Assembly: GCA_020632925.1 (NCBI GenBank)
Contig: JACKER010000008.1
Span: 62,001-126,000 of the forward strand
Source: Alphaproteobacteria bacterium
GTDB taxonomy: Bacteria; Myxococcota_A; UBA796; GCA-2862545
DNA: 64,000 bases
Direction of reading: 5' to 3'
Shown here: positions 33,986-42,500 of the stretch, in pieces
Position numbering within the stretch: position 1 is the stretch's first letter
How the letters are laid out: each line of letters opens with the position of its first letter
Made by a program: the position numbers and the translations under genes
The notes under the pieces: generated by a model
Databases searched by the model: none
What the model saw: only the letters and a program-made list of their open reading frames with translations
Told to the model about the DNA's origin: nothing

Positions 33986-33991
33986 TACAGT
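33986..33991 (+). promoter_or_regulatory. Putative promoter -10 TACAGT (shared cluster motif)
   Basis: TGTACAGTG with upstream GACAT lies 30 bases before the ATG at 34021. The same CGACAT-N3/5-GTGTACAGTG arrangement occurs before the PKS gene (39488-39493). The repeat suggests a common sigma factor or activator. Confidence 0.45.
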
Positions 33992-34020
33992 GGCGCCGCT
34001 CGGGGTGCCGCGACGACCGG

Positions 34021-35190
34021 ATGGACGACGTGAGGACGACAGAGGCCTGGGTACTGACCGCCGGCCAGGGGCGCCGCCCGGAACCCGCCACGCTGCGGCT
34101 CGCCGAGGTGCCGCTGGGCACGCTGGGCGCGGACGACGCACTGGTGGAGCCGATCTACGGCTGCTGGGAGGCGAACATGAGCCACGCGCTCTCCCGCCGC
34201 CCGCTGGACGTGGCGCGCACCCGCGGCGAGGACGCCGTGGTGCTCGGCAACTGCGGCCTGGTCCGCGTCCTCGAGCTCGGCGACGACGTGACCCACCTGC
34301 GGGTGGGGGAGCTGTGCATCATCGGCAACGGCGGCCGGTACGACCGCTTCGGGTACCCGGAGCAGGTCTGGGGCTACGACTGGCCAGGTTCGATGGGCTT
34401 CCTGGCGCGCCGGTCGCGCGTCACGGCGTCCATCCTGCTCCCGATCCCGACCGACAGCCGCTTCACGCCCCGTCAGTGGGCCGCGTTCGGCGTCCGGTAC
34501 GCGACCGCGTACGACAACTGGCAGGTCGCCCACGCCTGCTGGCGCACCCAGCTCTCGGAGGCGGATCAGCCCCGGGCGCACGTCTGGGGTTGGGGTGGCG
34601 GCACCTCGCTCGGTGGCGCGCACCTCGCCGCCGTGCTCGGCCACCGCGCCGTCCTCACCACCTCGAGCGACCGACGTCGGGCCCAGGTGGAGGCGCTCGG
34701 CATCGAGGTGGTCGACCGCCGCGCGTACCCGGACCTGTGCTGCGACGAGCGCGCGTTCGCCACCGATGCGGCGTACCGCGAGGCCTTCGCGCGCAGCGAC
34801 GACGCGTTCCACGCGCGCGTGCAGGAGCTCACCGACGGCCTCGGGGCCTCCATCTTCTTCGACTTCCTGGGTTCCCCCCTGATCCGCACGACGCTCCGCT
34901 CGCTCGGCCGCCAGGGCGTGCTCACGACCGCCGGCTGGAAGGAGGGCATGCAGATCACGTCGATGCGCGCGCTCGAGTGCATCCGCCGCCACCTGCACGT
35001 CCACACCCACTACGCCCGCCGCGATCGGATCGCCGAGGCCATGGCCTTCGCGGAGCGCACCGGCTGGATGAACCCGGTGGCGGACGACGAGCCGATCTGG
35101 GCCTTCGAGGACGTGCCGGCGCTGGCAGCGGCCTACGCGCGCGACGAGGTCGACGCCTACTTCCCGATCTACCAGGTGAACCCTCTCTAG
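34021..35190 (+). CDS. MDR-type dehydrogenase-like protein (DUF2855-like)
   Basis: 389 residues. It resembles medium-chain dehydrogenase/reductase proteins: an N-terminal GroES-like half (VLGNCGLVRVLELGDDVTHL, near 75), and a Rossmann half with HVWGWGGGTSLGGAHLAAVL near 182 as the nucleotide-binding loop, then LGHRAVLTTSSDRRRAQVEA. FFDFLGSPLIRTTLRSL near 280 fits the C-terminal part. The usual catalytic zinc Cys/His set is not evident, so it may be a zinc-free reductase. It is followed with no gap by an MBOAT gene (TAG then ATG), so the two are co-transcribed. It probably reduces an acyl or polyketide intermediate of the cluster. Confidence 0.7.
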   Translation: MDDVRTTEAWVLTAGQGRRPEPATLRLAEVPLGTLGADDALVEPIYGCWEANMSHALSRRPLDVARTRGEDAVVLGNCGLVRVLELGDDVTHLRVGELCIIGNGGRYDRFGYPEQVWGYDWPGSMGFLARRSRVTASILLPIPTDSRFTPRQWAAFGVRYATAYDNWQVAHACWRTQLSEADQPRAHVWGWGGGTSLGGAHLAAVLGHRAVLTTSSDRRRAQVEALGIEVVDRRAYPDLCCDERAFATDAAYREAFARSDDAFHARVQELTDGLGASIFFDFLGSPLIRTTLRSLGRQGVLTTAGWKEGMQITSMRALECIRRHLHVHTHYARRDRIAEAMAFAERTGWMNPVADDEPIWAFEDVPALAAAYARDEVDAYFPIYQVNPL

Positions 35191-36600
35191 ATGCTGTTCA
35201 CCGAGCCCACGTTCCTCGCGTTCGTCGCCATCGTCTTCGTGGCCTACTGGGGTCTGCGCCGACGGATCGCGCAGAACGTGGTGCTGGTGTTGGCCGGCGC
35301 CGCGTTCTACGGCTGGGTCCACCCGACCTGGTTGCTGCTGCTCTACGGCACCGCGGGCCTCGACTACCTCATGGGCCGGCGGATCGACGCGGACCGGCGC
35401 AACGGCAGGCTCTACGTCGCGCTCTCGGTGCTCGGGAACCTCGGCCTGCTGGCCTACTTCAAGTACACCGACTTCTTCGTGGAGAACCTGGTCGGAGCGC
35501 TCGCGCAGCTCGGGGTGCGCACCAACCTGAGCACCATCGGCGTCATTCTGCCGGTCGGGCTCTCGTTCTACACCTTCCAGTCGATGGCCTACACGATCGA
35601 CGTGTACCGCGGCGTGGCGCGCGCCCGCCGGAACCTGCTGGACTACGCGGTGTTCGCGAGCTTCTTCCCGCAGCTCGTCGCCGGCCCGATCGAGCGCGCG
35701 GGCAACCTGCTGGTCCAGGTCGAGCGCGACCGCTCGTTCCGTGCGCGCCAGGTCTGGCGGGGGTTGGTGCTCGCGCTCTGGGGCGGCTTCAAGAAGGTCG
35801 CCATCGCCGACATGCTCGCCCCCTACGTCGACAACATCTTCATCATGATCGACCCGCCCGCGGTGCTGTTGTGGTCCGGGGTGTTGGCCTTCGCGGTCCA
35901 GCTGTACGCCGACTTCTCGGGGTACACGGACATCGCTCGCGGCGTCGCCCGCATGCTGGGCTTCGAGCTGGCGGAGAACTTCGACCGCCCGCTGCTCTCG
36001 CTGACCGCGCCGGACTTCTGGCGCCGCTGGCACAAGTCGTTGTCCGAGTGGATCCGCGACTACGTCCTGGTGCCGCTGCTCGGCGACAGCACGAGCTACC
36101 CCCGCTTCGTGGCCGCCACGATGGGCGCCTTCGCGATCATGGGGCTGTGGCACGGCGCGTCCTGGAACTTCGTGCTGGTCGGGCTGTGGCAGGGCGCCTG
36201 GGTCGTCGGCCACTCCACGATCTCGCGCCGATGGCCGGGCTGGGAGCGCAAGGTCCCGCTGCACCGGGTGGTCCTCCCGCTGCACTACCTGCTGCTGGCG
36301 ATGGTCCCGAGCGCGCTGATGTTCCGCGAGCACCACCTCGACCGCATCGCCGCCGCCTTCTTCCACCCGAACCTGGCGCCGACCTTCGACGAGCAGGTCG
36401 CGGCGGTGGTCACGCTCTCCGCCTTCGCCTTCTTCGGCGCGCCGCTGCTGCTCGCGGAGCTGGTGGGGCCGCGGGTGGCGAGGCTGGCGGACACGAGGTT
36501 CGGTCTGGCCTTCGAGACGACGTTCGCGATGCTGTGCGTGGTCGGCATCTTCCTGTTCAAGCTGACCGCCACGTACAACTTCATCTACTTCCAGTTCTGA
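35191..36600 (+). CDS. MBOAT O-acyltransferase (AlgI/DltB-like), copy 1
   Basis: 469 residues, about eleven transmembrane helices. MBOAT signatures: FFPQLVAGPIERAGNLLVQV near 155, FSGYTDIARGVARMLGFELA near 245, FWRRWHKSLSEWIRDYVLVP near 273, and the catalytic His in GLWHGASWNFVLVG near 316. MBOATs move acyl groups through the membrane onto sugars, teichoic acids, peptidoglycan or lipids, usually with an SGNH partner. It starts directly after the dehydrogenase stop. A second MBOAT lies at 49292-50737. Confidence 0.93.
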   Translation: MLFTEPTFLAFVAIVFVAYWGLRRRIAQNVVLVLAGAAFYGWVHPTWLLLLYGTAGLDYLMGRRIDADRRNGRLYVALSVLGNLGLLAYFKYTDFFVENLVGALAQLGVRTNLSTIGVILPVGLSFYTFQSMAYTIDVYRGVARARRNLLDYAVFASFFPQLVAGPIERAGNLLVQVERDRSFRARQVWRGLVLALWGGFKKVAIADMLAPYVDNIFIMIDPPAVLLWSGVLAFAVQLYADFSGYTDIARGVARMLGFELAENFDRPLLSLTAPDFWRRWHKSLSEWIRDYVLVPLLGDSTSYPRFVAATMGAFAIMGLWHGASWNFVLVGLWQGAWVVGHSTISRRWPGWERKVPLHRVVLPLHYLLLAMVPSALMFREHHLDRIAAAFFHPNLAPTFDEQVAAVVTLSAFAFFGAPLLLAELVGPRVARLADTRFGLAFETTFAMLCVVGIFLFKLTATYNFIYFQF

Positions 36601-37041
36601 CTCCGGACCCTCACCCAGAACCCCGACACCCGTGCCCGTGCCCGTGCCCGACGAGCGAGCGATCCGGTCTCCGGCGGGGGCTCCCTGCGTTCGGTGGATG
36701 GGGGGACGGCTCGGCACGCCGGTCCCGCCTGCGCCCACCGCGGCGCCTTCGCGGACGGATGGCGTCCCGCCTCGCCCTGCGGCAGCAGAAGCCTGTCCCT
36801 TCCGGGCGTTCGGCCCTTCACGCGGAAGCACGAGGCGCCCCACCGACGTTCGCAGAACCACGGCCACATGGCGCCGAAGCCCGCCGCAGGCGGCCCAGCG
36901 TCGGCGACGGCACGACCGCCTTCCCGTGGACGGCCTGCCCGGAGGCACCCCAACCGAGCTCGCCGGAGCGGACGGCGTCGTCGGGGTGCCGCATGCACCG
37001 AGCCGTGTGCACCGGGCGTCCTTCTTGGGGTTGGTGGGGCG
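36601..37041. other. Intergenic stretch, no gene supported
   Basis: 441 bases of GC-rich sequence after the MBOAT gene. It begins with a short CGTGCC tandem repeat (about 36630-36650) and contains small palindromes such as GCCGCAGGC. Open frames on both strands have no homology-like pattern, no ribosome sites and low-complexity Arg/Pro translations. It may be decayed DNA. Confidence 0.5.
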
Positions 37042-37353
37042 TCACGCCAACGTGAGCTGCGCGCCCGCAGCCTTCGAGGCGCCACGGGCAGGTGGGCAGT
37101 GCGGCATCCATTGTGAACTCGCCGCGACGCCCCAGGTCGGTGCCAGGTCGTTCTGCAGCGTGTCGGACTCCCAGGTCGAGCCGTCCCAGTTCGACGTGAG
37201 CTCAATGTACACGTCCGGGCCGCTGTCCTCCCAGGGGGCGCCCGAGCACGAGTCCTCCGGTAACGTCGCGCTGTCGAGGCGCACGATCAACACCTCGTTT
37301 CCAGAGCATCCGACGAGCAACAAGGGTAGGGCAGCCACATGAGGGTTCGGCAC
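37042..37353 (-). CDS. Small lipoprotein
   Basis: 103 residues from a GTG at 37353. The signal MPNPHVAALPLLLVGC has a lipobox with Cys16. The mature part is acidic, with Trp, Asp and two Cys (SCSGAPWEDSGPDVYIELTS). The local GC content is visibly lower than in the flanks. The frame is open upstream to 37617 with some Cys-rich sense (GICVRCPAGHC), but that would bury the signal peptide, so the GTG is preferred. Function unknown. Confidence 0.5.
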   Translation of the reverse strand: MPNPHVAALPLLLVGCSGNEVLIVRLDSATLPEDSCSGAPWEDSGPDVYIELTSNWDGSTWESDTLQNDLAPTWGVAASSQWMPHCPPARGASKAAGAQLTLA

Positions 37354-37909
37354 GTTCTTCGCCTCAGCGGCGAAGTCTACCGGACCCGACGAGCGGTAGG
37401 GGTAGCGGTTCCATGATTCGATTGAGCAGATCGCGCGCGAACTGCCGCTCACGCCGAACGAGTCGCAGTGGCCTGCGGGGCACCGAACGCAGATGCCGGT
37501 TCGTCGTTGTCCATCGACCGTCATCATGCTCAACCGTTCGTGATCGGCAGCATGTTGCCACGCACATTGTTCATGAGCAGGGGTCGACGAACGCCCGACG
37601 GGACCTCGCCTTCCCAAGGCAGCACCCGCGGATCATCCCGTGTCGCTCAGCGGGCCGACGTACGCAGCCTTTCGGCGGCGTTGGCCGCCAGCGCCTTCAA
37701 GGTCGCCTCTGGCCCGAGGCGAGGTCCCCCACCAGGCAAGGTACTTCGGTGTGCCTGTGCCCATGCCTGCGCATGCACCCCCGCGGCCGACCCGCGCCAG
37801 GGGGACCGGAGGGCGGCCGCAGGCCGGTCCCGCCCGAAGGGCGGACGGAGGCCGAAGGGCCGACCCCGCAGGGGCCCCGGTGCCCCGAAGGGGCAGGCGC
37901 CCGAGAACC
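37354..37909. other. Intergenic stretch with lower-GC half and hairpin array
   Basis: The half from 37354 to about 37600 is less GC-rich than the rest of the window and shows only a doubtful minus-strand frame. From 37811 to 37895 there is a run of five short perfect hairpins: GGCC-GCA-GGCC (37815), CCGCCC-GAA-GGGCGG (37830), GGCC-GAAG-GGCC (37850), CCCC-GCA-GGGG (37864) and TGCCCC-GAA-GGGGCA (37881). On the minus strand they lie directly after the stop of the 37910-38323 gene and read with CTTCGG-type loops. They could be a terminator or structured 3' end, or a chromosomal repeat family. Confidence 0.55.
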
Positions 37910-38323
37910 TCAGCTCGCGCTGACGAGCTTCCCCTGCCCGCCCTTGAAGGCCTTGCGGGCGGCGACCTCGGCGTCGGCGGCGTAGTGGCCCTCGACCTGG
38001 ATCTCGAACGTGAGCGTCCAGGTGCGCGCGGGCGCGTCGGCGCCGAAGGTCGCGGTCAGATCGGTGTCGGGCGCGGCGTCCACCGGGCCGAGCGCCATGC
38101 CCTCGCTGTCGACGCCGAACACCTTGCGGGGCTTGATCTCGCCCTCCTCGAGCAGCGTGCCGAGCTGCGCGATCGCCGCGACCTGACCGACCTCGTAGAC
38201 GTTCGTGAGGTTCGCCACGATGGTCTTGCGGCCCAGCGCCGGGCTCTCGAAGGCGTAGACGAACAGGTTGTCGGTCTTGTCGTGCGCCTGCTTGTCGACG
38301 CAGGTCATGGCGATGACGGGCAT
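37910..38323 (-). CDS. Small protein resembling an EMAP-type tRNA-binding OB domain
   Basis: 137 residues. The segment KTIVANLTNVYEVGQVAAIA, then KPRKVFGVDSEGMALGPVD, resembles the EMAP/Trbp111 OB fold at the C-terminus of methionyl-tRNA synthetases, where the consensus is a strand, a Y-x-P turn and GV-x-S-x-GM. Here the SEGM block is kept. The rest is weak, and the final 30 residues (QVEGHYAADAEVAARKAFKG) are helical. It may bind RNA or be a diverged domain with another role. Single gene, followed by an array of GC hairpins. Confidence 0.5.
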   Translation of the reverse strand: MPVIAMTCVDKQAHDKTDNLFVYAFESPALGRKTIVANLTNVYEVGQVAAIAQLGTLLEEGEIKPRKVFGVDSEGMALGPVDAAPDTDLTATFGADAPARTWTLTFEIQVEGHYAADAEVAARKAFKGGQGKLVSAS

Positions 38324-38378
38324 GGGTTCCTCCGACGGGACTCCTAGCCGCTGGAGCGGACCTCGTCAGGTCCAGGTC

Positions 38379-39413
38379 TCAGGGCTGGCCCTCGCCCTTC
38401 AGCAGCTCGCCCAGCTGCATCCACTGCCGACCGAGCTCGTCCGCGCCCTGGAACTCCTCCTCCTGCCAGGACTCGAGCACCGCGCGTGCCTCGGGCGCGA
38501 GGCCCTCCGTCGCCAGCGCCCGCTCCCAGGCGTCCTCCTCGTCGGGCTCGTCGTCGACCTTGTCGGGATCGTCCTCGCTCTCCAGCACCACCCAGCCGCC
38601 GAGCGTGATCGCATCGCCGTCCTTCGGGTCGTCCACCCGGCCCGACGCCTCCGACAGCGTGGCCTCGCCGTCCTCGCCTCGCTCGAGCCGCGTGAGCACG
38701 AGCTCGCACGGCATGCCGCTCGTGGCGCGGACCACGTAGCGCCCGTCGGCGTCCGAGGAGCGCGACGAGAGCACCGCGCATCCGGTCGCGGACAGCCCCG
38801 AGGTCGCCTGCCCGTCGCCCGAGCGGACCGCGAGCTCGACGGGGACTGCGGGGTCGACGCGGCAGGTGCCCTGGTGGCCCGGCGTGGCGTCGGTCCAGGC
38901 CAGGCGCGCGCGAGGCATGCTCGCGTCGTCCTCGCGGGCCGCCGAGGCGGGGCTCGGGGGCTCCACGACCAGCCGCCCGTCCTCTCCCAACGTCGCCACG
39001 CGGATCTCGAGCTCCCCCGCCGACACGTCGGCATAGAGCACCGTGTTGCCCTCGGGCTCGTCCACCTCCGCGACCAGCACGCCGCCCGAGACCCGGGGGT
39101 GGACCAGGCCGCTCGCGTGGACCGGCCCGCTCACCACCTCGCCGATGGCGCACCGCACGAAGCCCCGCCCGTCCGCCTTCGCGAGGGCGCCCATCGCGTC
39201 CACCACCGCCTCCTCGGTGGACGGTGCGACCTCGGGCTCCTCGCCGACCACCCCGACCCCCAGGGGACGAGCGCCCGGCCGGGGCGCGGCCGCGACGGGC
39301 TCCGGGGGAGCCGTCGGCGTATCGCCACCGCCGAACCACCAGAACGCCAGCACGAGCAACGCCAGCGCCAACGCGGCGGCACCTGCGAGGAGACTTCGGG
39401 CGCGGGTGTCCAT
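38379..39413 (-). CDS. Membrane-anchored acidic hypothetical protein
   Basis: 344 residues from the ATG at 39413. A single transmembrane segment (about 8-27, LLAGAAALALALLVLAFWWF) is followed by a Pro/Ala-rich linker and an extracytoplasmic part of alternating short strands, likely beta-sandwich repeats (DGRYVVRATSGMPCELVLTR with three other Cys nearby). A very acidic tail follows (ESEDDPDKVDDEPDEEDAWE). It may be a structural or binding protein of the envelope. It is divergent from the PKS gene. Confidence 0.65.
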   Translation of the reverse strand: MDTRARSLLAGAAALALALLVLAFWWFGGGDTPTAPPEPVAAAPRPGARPLGVGVVGEEPEVAPSTEEAVVDAMGALAKADGRGFVRCAIGEVVSGPVHASGLVHPRVSGGVLVAEVDEPEGNTVLYADVSAGELEIRVATLGEDGRLVVEPPSPASAAREDDASMPRARLAWTDATPGHQGTCRVDPAVPVELAVRSGDGQATSGLSATGCAVLSSRSSDADGRYVVRATSGMPCELVLTRLERGEDGEATLSEASGRVDDPKDGDAITLGGWVVLESEDDPDKVDDEPDEEDAWERALATEGLAPEARAVLESWQEEEFQGADELGRQWMQLGELLKGEGQP

Positions 39414-39487
39414 GGGCCGACAGGATGCCCGACGACCCCGGCTGCGGCAAGCGCGCCTGTGAGGGACGAGCGCTCGCGACATGGGTG

Positions 39488-39493
39488 TACAGT
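39488..39493 (+). promoter_or_regulatory. Putative promoter -10 TACAGT before the PKS gene
   Basis: GCGACATGGGTGTACAGTGC lies 40 bases before the ATG at 39533 and matches the element before 34021. A transcript starting about 7 bases downstream would exclude the GTG at 39485 as the start and favour 39533. Confidence 0.45.
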
Positions 39494-39532
39494 GCCGCTG
39501 CCCCCGTCTCCGGCGCCAGGATCGATCGTCCG

Positions 39533-42500
39533 ATGCTCACCGCCGCCACAGACCTCGCCCGACGTCGACGACACCGCGCGGTCCTCCCCGAGCATCTGCT
39601 GCGGTCCCTGCTGGACGAGGAGGTCGTCACCCGCTGGCTGGCGGACCTCGGCGCGAGCCCGGAGGCGCTCGCGGACGACGTGGACGCCTGGCTCGACGGA
39701 CTCGATCAGGTCGACGAAGCGCCCCGCCCGGTGACCAGCGTGGACGCGCTGGTCCGCGGCGCCCTGAGCGGGGACACGGTGCCCGAGGCCGCCGCCCTCG
39801 CCGCGCTGGCTGGGCTGCCCGACAGCCAGGCCTCGAAGTTGCTCCGCCGGCGTGGCCTGACGCGGACCAGGCTCACCGACGCACTCGACCGGCTCGCGCG
39901 GAGCCCCGTCCCCGAGGGGCTGTGGGAGGTCGTGTGGGAAGATCGACCCCTCTCGACCACAGGTTCGCTCCGGACCGAACCCTGCGTGCTCCAGGCCCAC
40001 GGCGACGACGCCGAGGCGCTGCACGGCGCCCTGTCGAGCGCGCTCGCGCGGCTCCGGGAGCTGGCCGCCGACACTGGCGAGGTGTGGGTGGTCTCGCGGG
40101 GGGACCTCGTCGGCGCCGGCCTGCTCGGCCTCGGACGGGTGCTCGCCCTCGAGCGCCCCGAGCTCCGTGTCCGCCGCCTCACGCTCGATCCGGACGCCGA
40201 CGCGCGGGCGGCGATCGAGGGGGAGCTCGCGGAGCCGGGCCGCTTCGACGAGGTGCGCCGCCTCGGTGGCCGACGGCAGGTCCCGCGGCTGCGACCCGTC
40301 ACCGGCTGGCTGCCCGAGCAGGACGAGCCCTCGGGTGGGTCGCTGCTGATCACGGGCGGTCTCGGCGCGATCGGCGTCCGGGTCGCGCGGCACCTCGCCC
40401 CGCGCTTCGACCGGGTGGTCCTGGTCGGACGAACGCCGGACCGGCCGGAGGCCGAGGCCCTCCGCGCCTCCCTCGGCGAGCGGGTGTCGCTGGTCGCCGC
40501 GGACGTGGCGGATCGGGACGCGATGCGCGCGGTGCTGGACGGCCTGCCCGACCTCCGGGCGGTGGTCCACGCGGCCGGCGTGCTCGACGACGCCCTCCTG
40601 CAGGACCACGACCCGGATCGCATCGCGCGCGTGCTGCGGCCCAAGGTGGTCGGGGCGCAGGTGCTGCTCGAGCTCCTCGACGGTCGCCCTCCACCGTCGC
40701 TCGTGTTCCTGTCGTCCGTGGCCGGAGCGCTCGGGAGCCCCGGCCAGGGCGCCTACGCGGCCGCCAACGCCGCGCTGGACCAGCTCGCCCGGGACGCGCG
40801 GGCGCGCGGTCTCCCGGTCCGCTCCGTGGGCTTCGGGCCGTGGGCGGAGGCGGGGATGTCCGCGGGACTGGTCGCCGTCCAGCGAGCCCGAGGGCTCGTC
40901 GCGTTGTCCACGCCTCGAGCGCTGGCCCTGCTCGACGCCGCCCTCCGCCTCCCCGCCGTCACCCCGCTGGCCGCGATCTTCGACGCCACCCCGACGCTGG
41001 GCGCGGACACCGACGGGTCCCCGCCCGCCGAGCTCGACGAGGGCACGGTCCTCGGCTGGATCGAGGCGGCCCTGCGTCCGTTGGTCCGGCAGCCCTCCGA
41101 CGCTGACACACGCTTCGACGAGCTCGGTCTGGACTCGCTCGGCGCGCTCGAGGTGCGCAGGACCCTGACGAAGCGCTCGGGCGTGGCGCTGCCGGCCACC
41201 GCGCTCTACACCCACCCCACCGCGCGGGCGCTCGCGACGGCCGTGGTCCGCGCGTTCCGGGGGGAGCCGTCGGCACCCGACCCCGAGCCCGTCCCGTCGG
41301 TCGCGCGCGACGCCGACGACGGTCGGATCGCGATCGTCGGCTGGTCCTGCCGCCTCCCCGGTGGCGTGGAGGCACCCGAGGACCTCTGGGCGCTGCTCGA
41401 GCGCGGGGGCGACGCGATCGTGCCCATCGGCGCCGACCGCTTCGACGTGGACGCGGTCTTCGACCCCTCGCCCGCGACCCCTGGCCGCACCTGCGCCCGT
41501 CGCGCCGGCCTCGTCGCCGACCTCGCGGACTTCGACGCGGCGGCCTTCGGCGTCCCCGCCTGGGAGGCCGACTGGCTCGATCCCCAGCACCGCCTGCTGC
41601 TCGAAGGGTGCGCCGCGGCCCTCGCCTCCTCGGGACGGACCACGGGCGACGTGGCGCAGACGCGGACGGGGGTGTTCGTCGGGCTCGCGGAGCAGTCGTA
41701 CGCGGAGCGCCTCCCACCCGACGCGACCACCCACCCGCCCTCGGCGCTCGCCGCGCTGCACCCGGCCTTCGCCACCGGCCGGCTCGCGGCGCGTCTGGGC
41801 CTGCGCGGTCCCGTCGCCACGGTCAACACGGCGTGCTCCTCCTCGCTGGTGGCGCTGCACGAGGCGGTGGGCGCGCTGCGGGCCGGGACCTGCTCGATGG
41901 CGCTGGTCGCCGGCGTCCAGGCGCTGTGCTCGTCCGGTGGCTTCACGGCGTTGTCCGCACTCGGGCTGCTCTCGCCCACCGACATGGGTCGCGCCTTCGA
42001 CGCCGGTGCCGACGGGTACGTGCGGGGCGAGGGCTGCGTCGTGCTGGTGCTGCGGCGGCTGTCCGAGGCGCTGGCGGACGGAGACCCGGTGCTGGGCGTG
42101 GTCCGCGGCACGGCCGTCGCGCACGGGGGTGGGGCCGCCGGCCTCCTCGTGCCCTCGGTCGAGGGCGAGGAGCAGGTCATGCGCGACGCGCTGGCCGACG
42201 CCCGCGCGGTCCCGGCGGAGGTGGAGCACGTGGCCTGCCACGCGGTGGGCGCCGCGCTCGCGGACGTGGTCGAGACCCAGGCCCTGTCGGCGGTCTATGG
42301 GCGGGAACGCGCCGAGCCGCTCGTGTTGTCCTCGGTCAAGCCCGTGATCGGCCACCTGGAGGCGGCGGCGGGGCTCGCGAGCCTGCTGCACGCGCTCCTC
42401 ACGCTGCGTCACGGAGCCATCCCCGCCCAGCTCCACCTCCGGACGCCGCACCCCGACCTTGTGCTCGACGGGCTCCGCCTGGCCGACACCCGCGTGAGCT

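Noticed and set aside
36601..37340. Plus-strand frames after the first MBOAT gene
   Set aside because: No ribosome site, no family-like pattern, and Arg/Pro/Ala-rich translations.
37354..37617. N-terminal extension of the small lipoprotein
   Set aside because: It would place 88 residues before the lipobox. It could be a separate small gene, but evidence is weak.
39485..39532. Upstream GTG start for the PKS at 39485
   Set aside because: It overlaps the putative -10 element TACAGT; the ATG at 39533 begins the ClpN-like domain.
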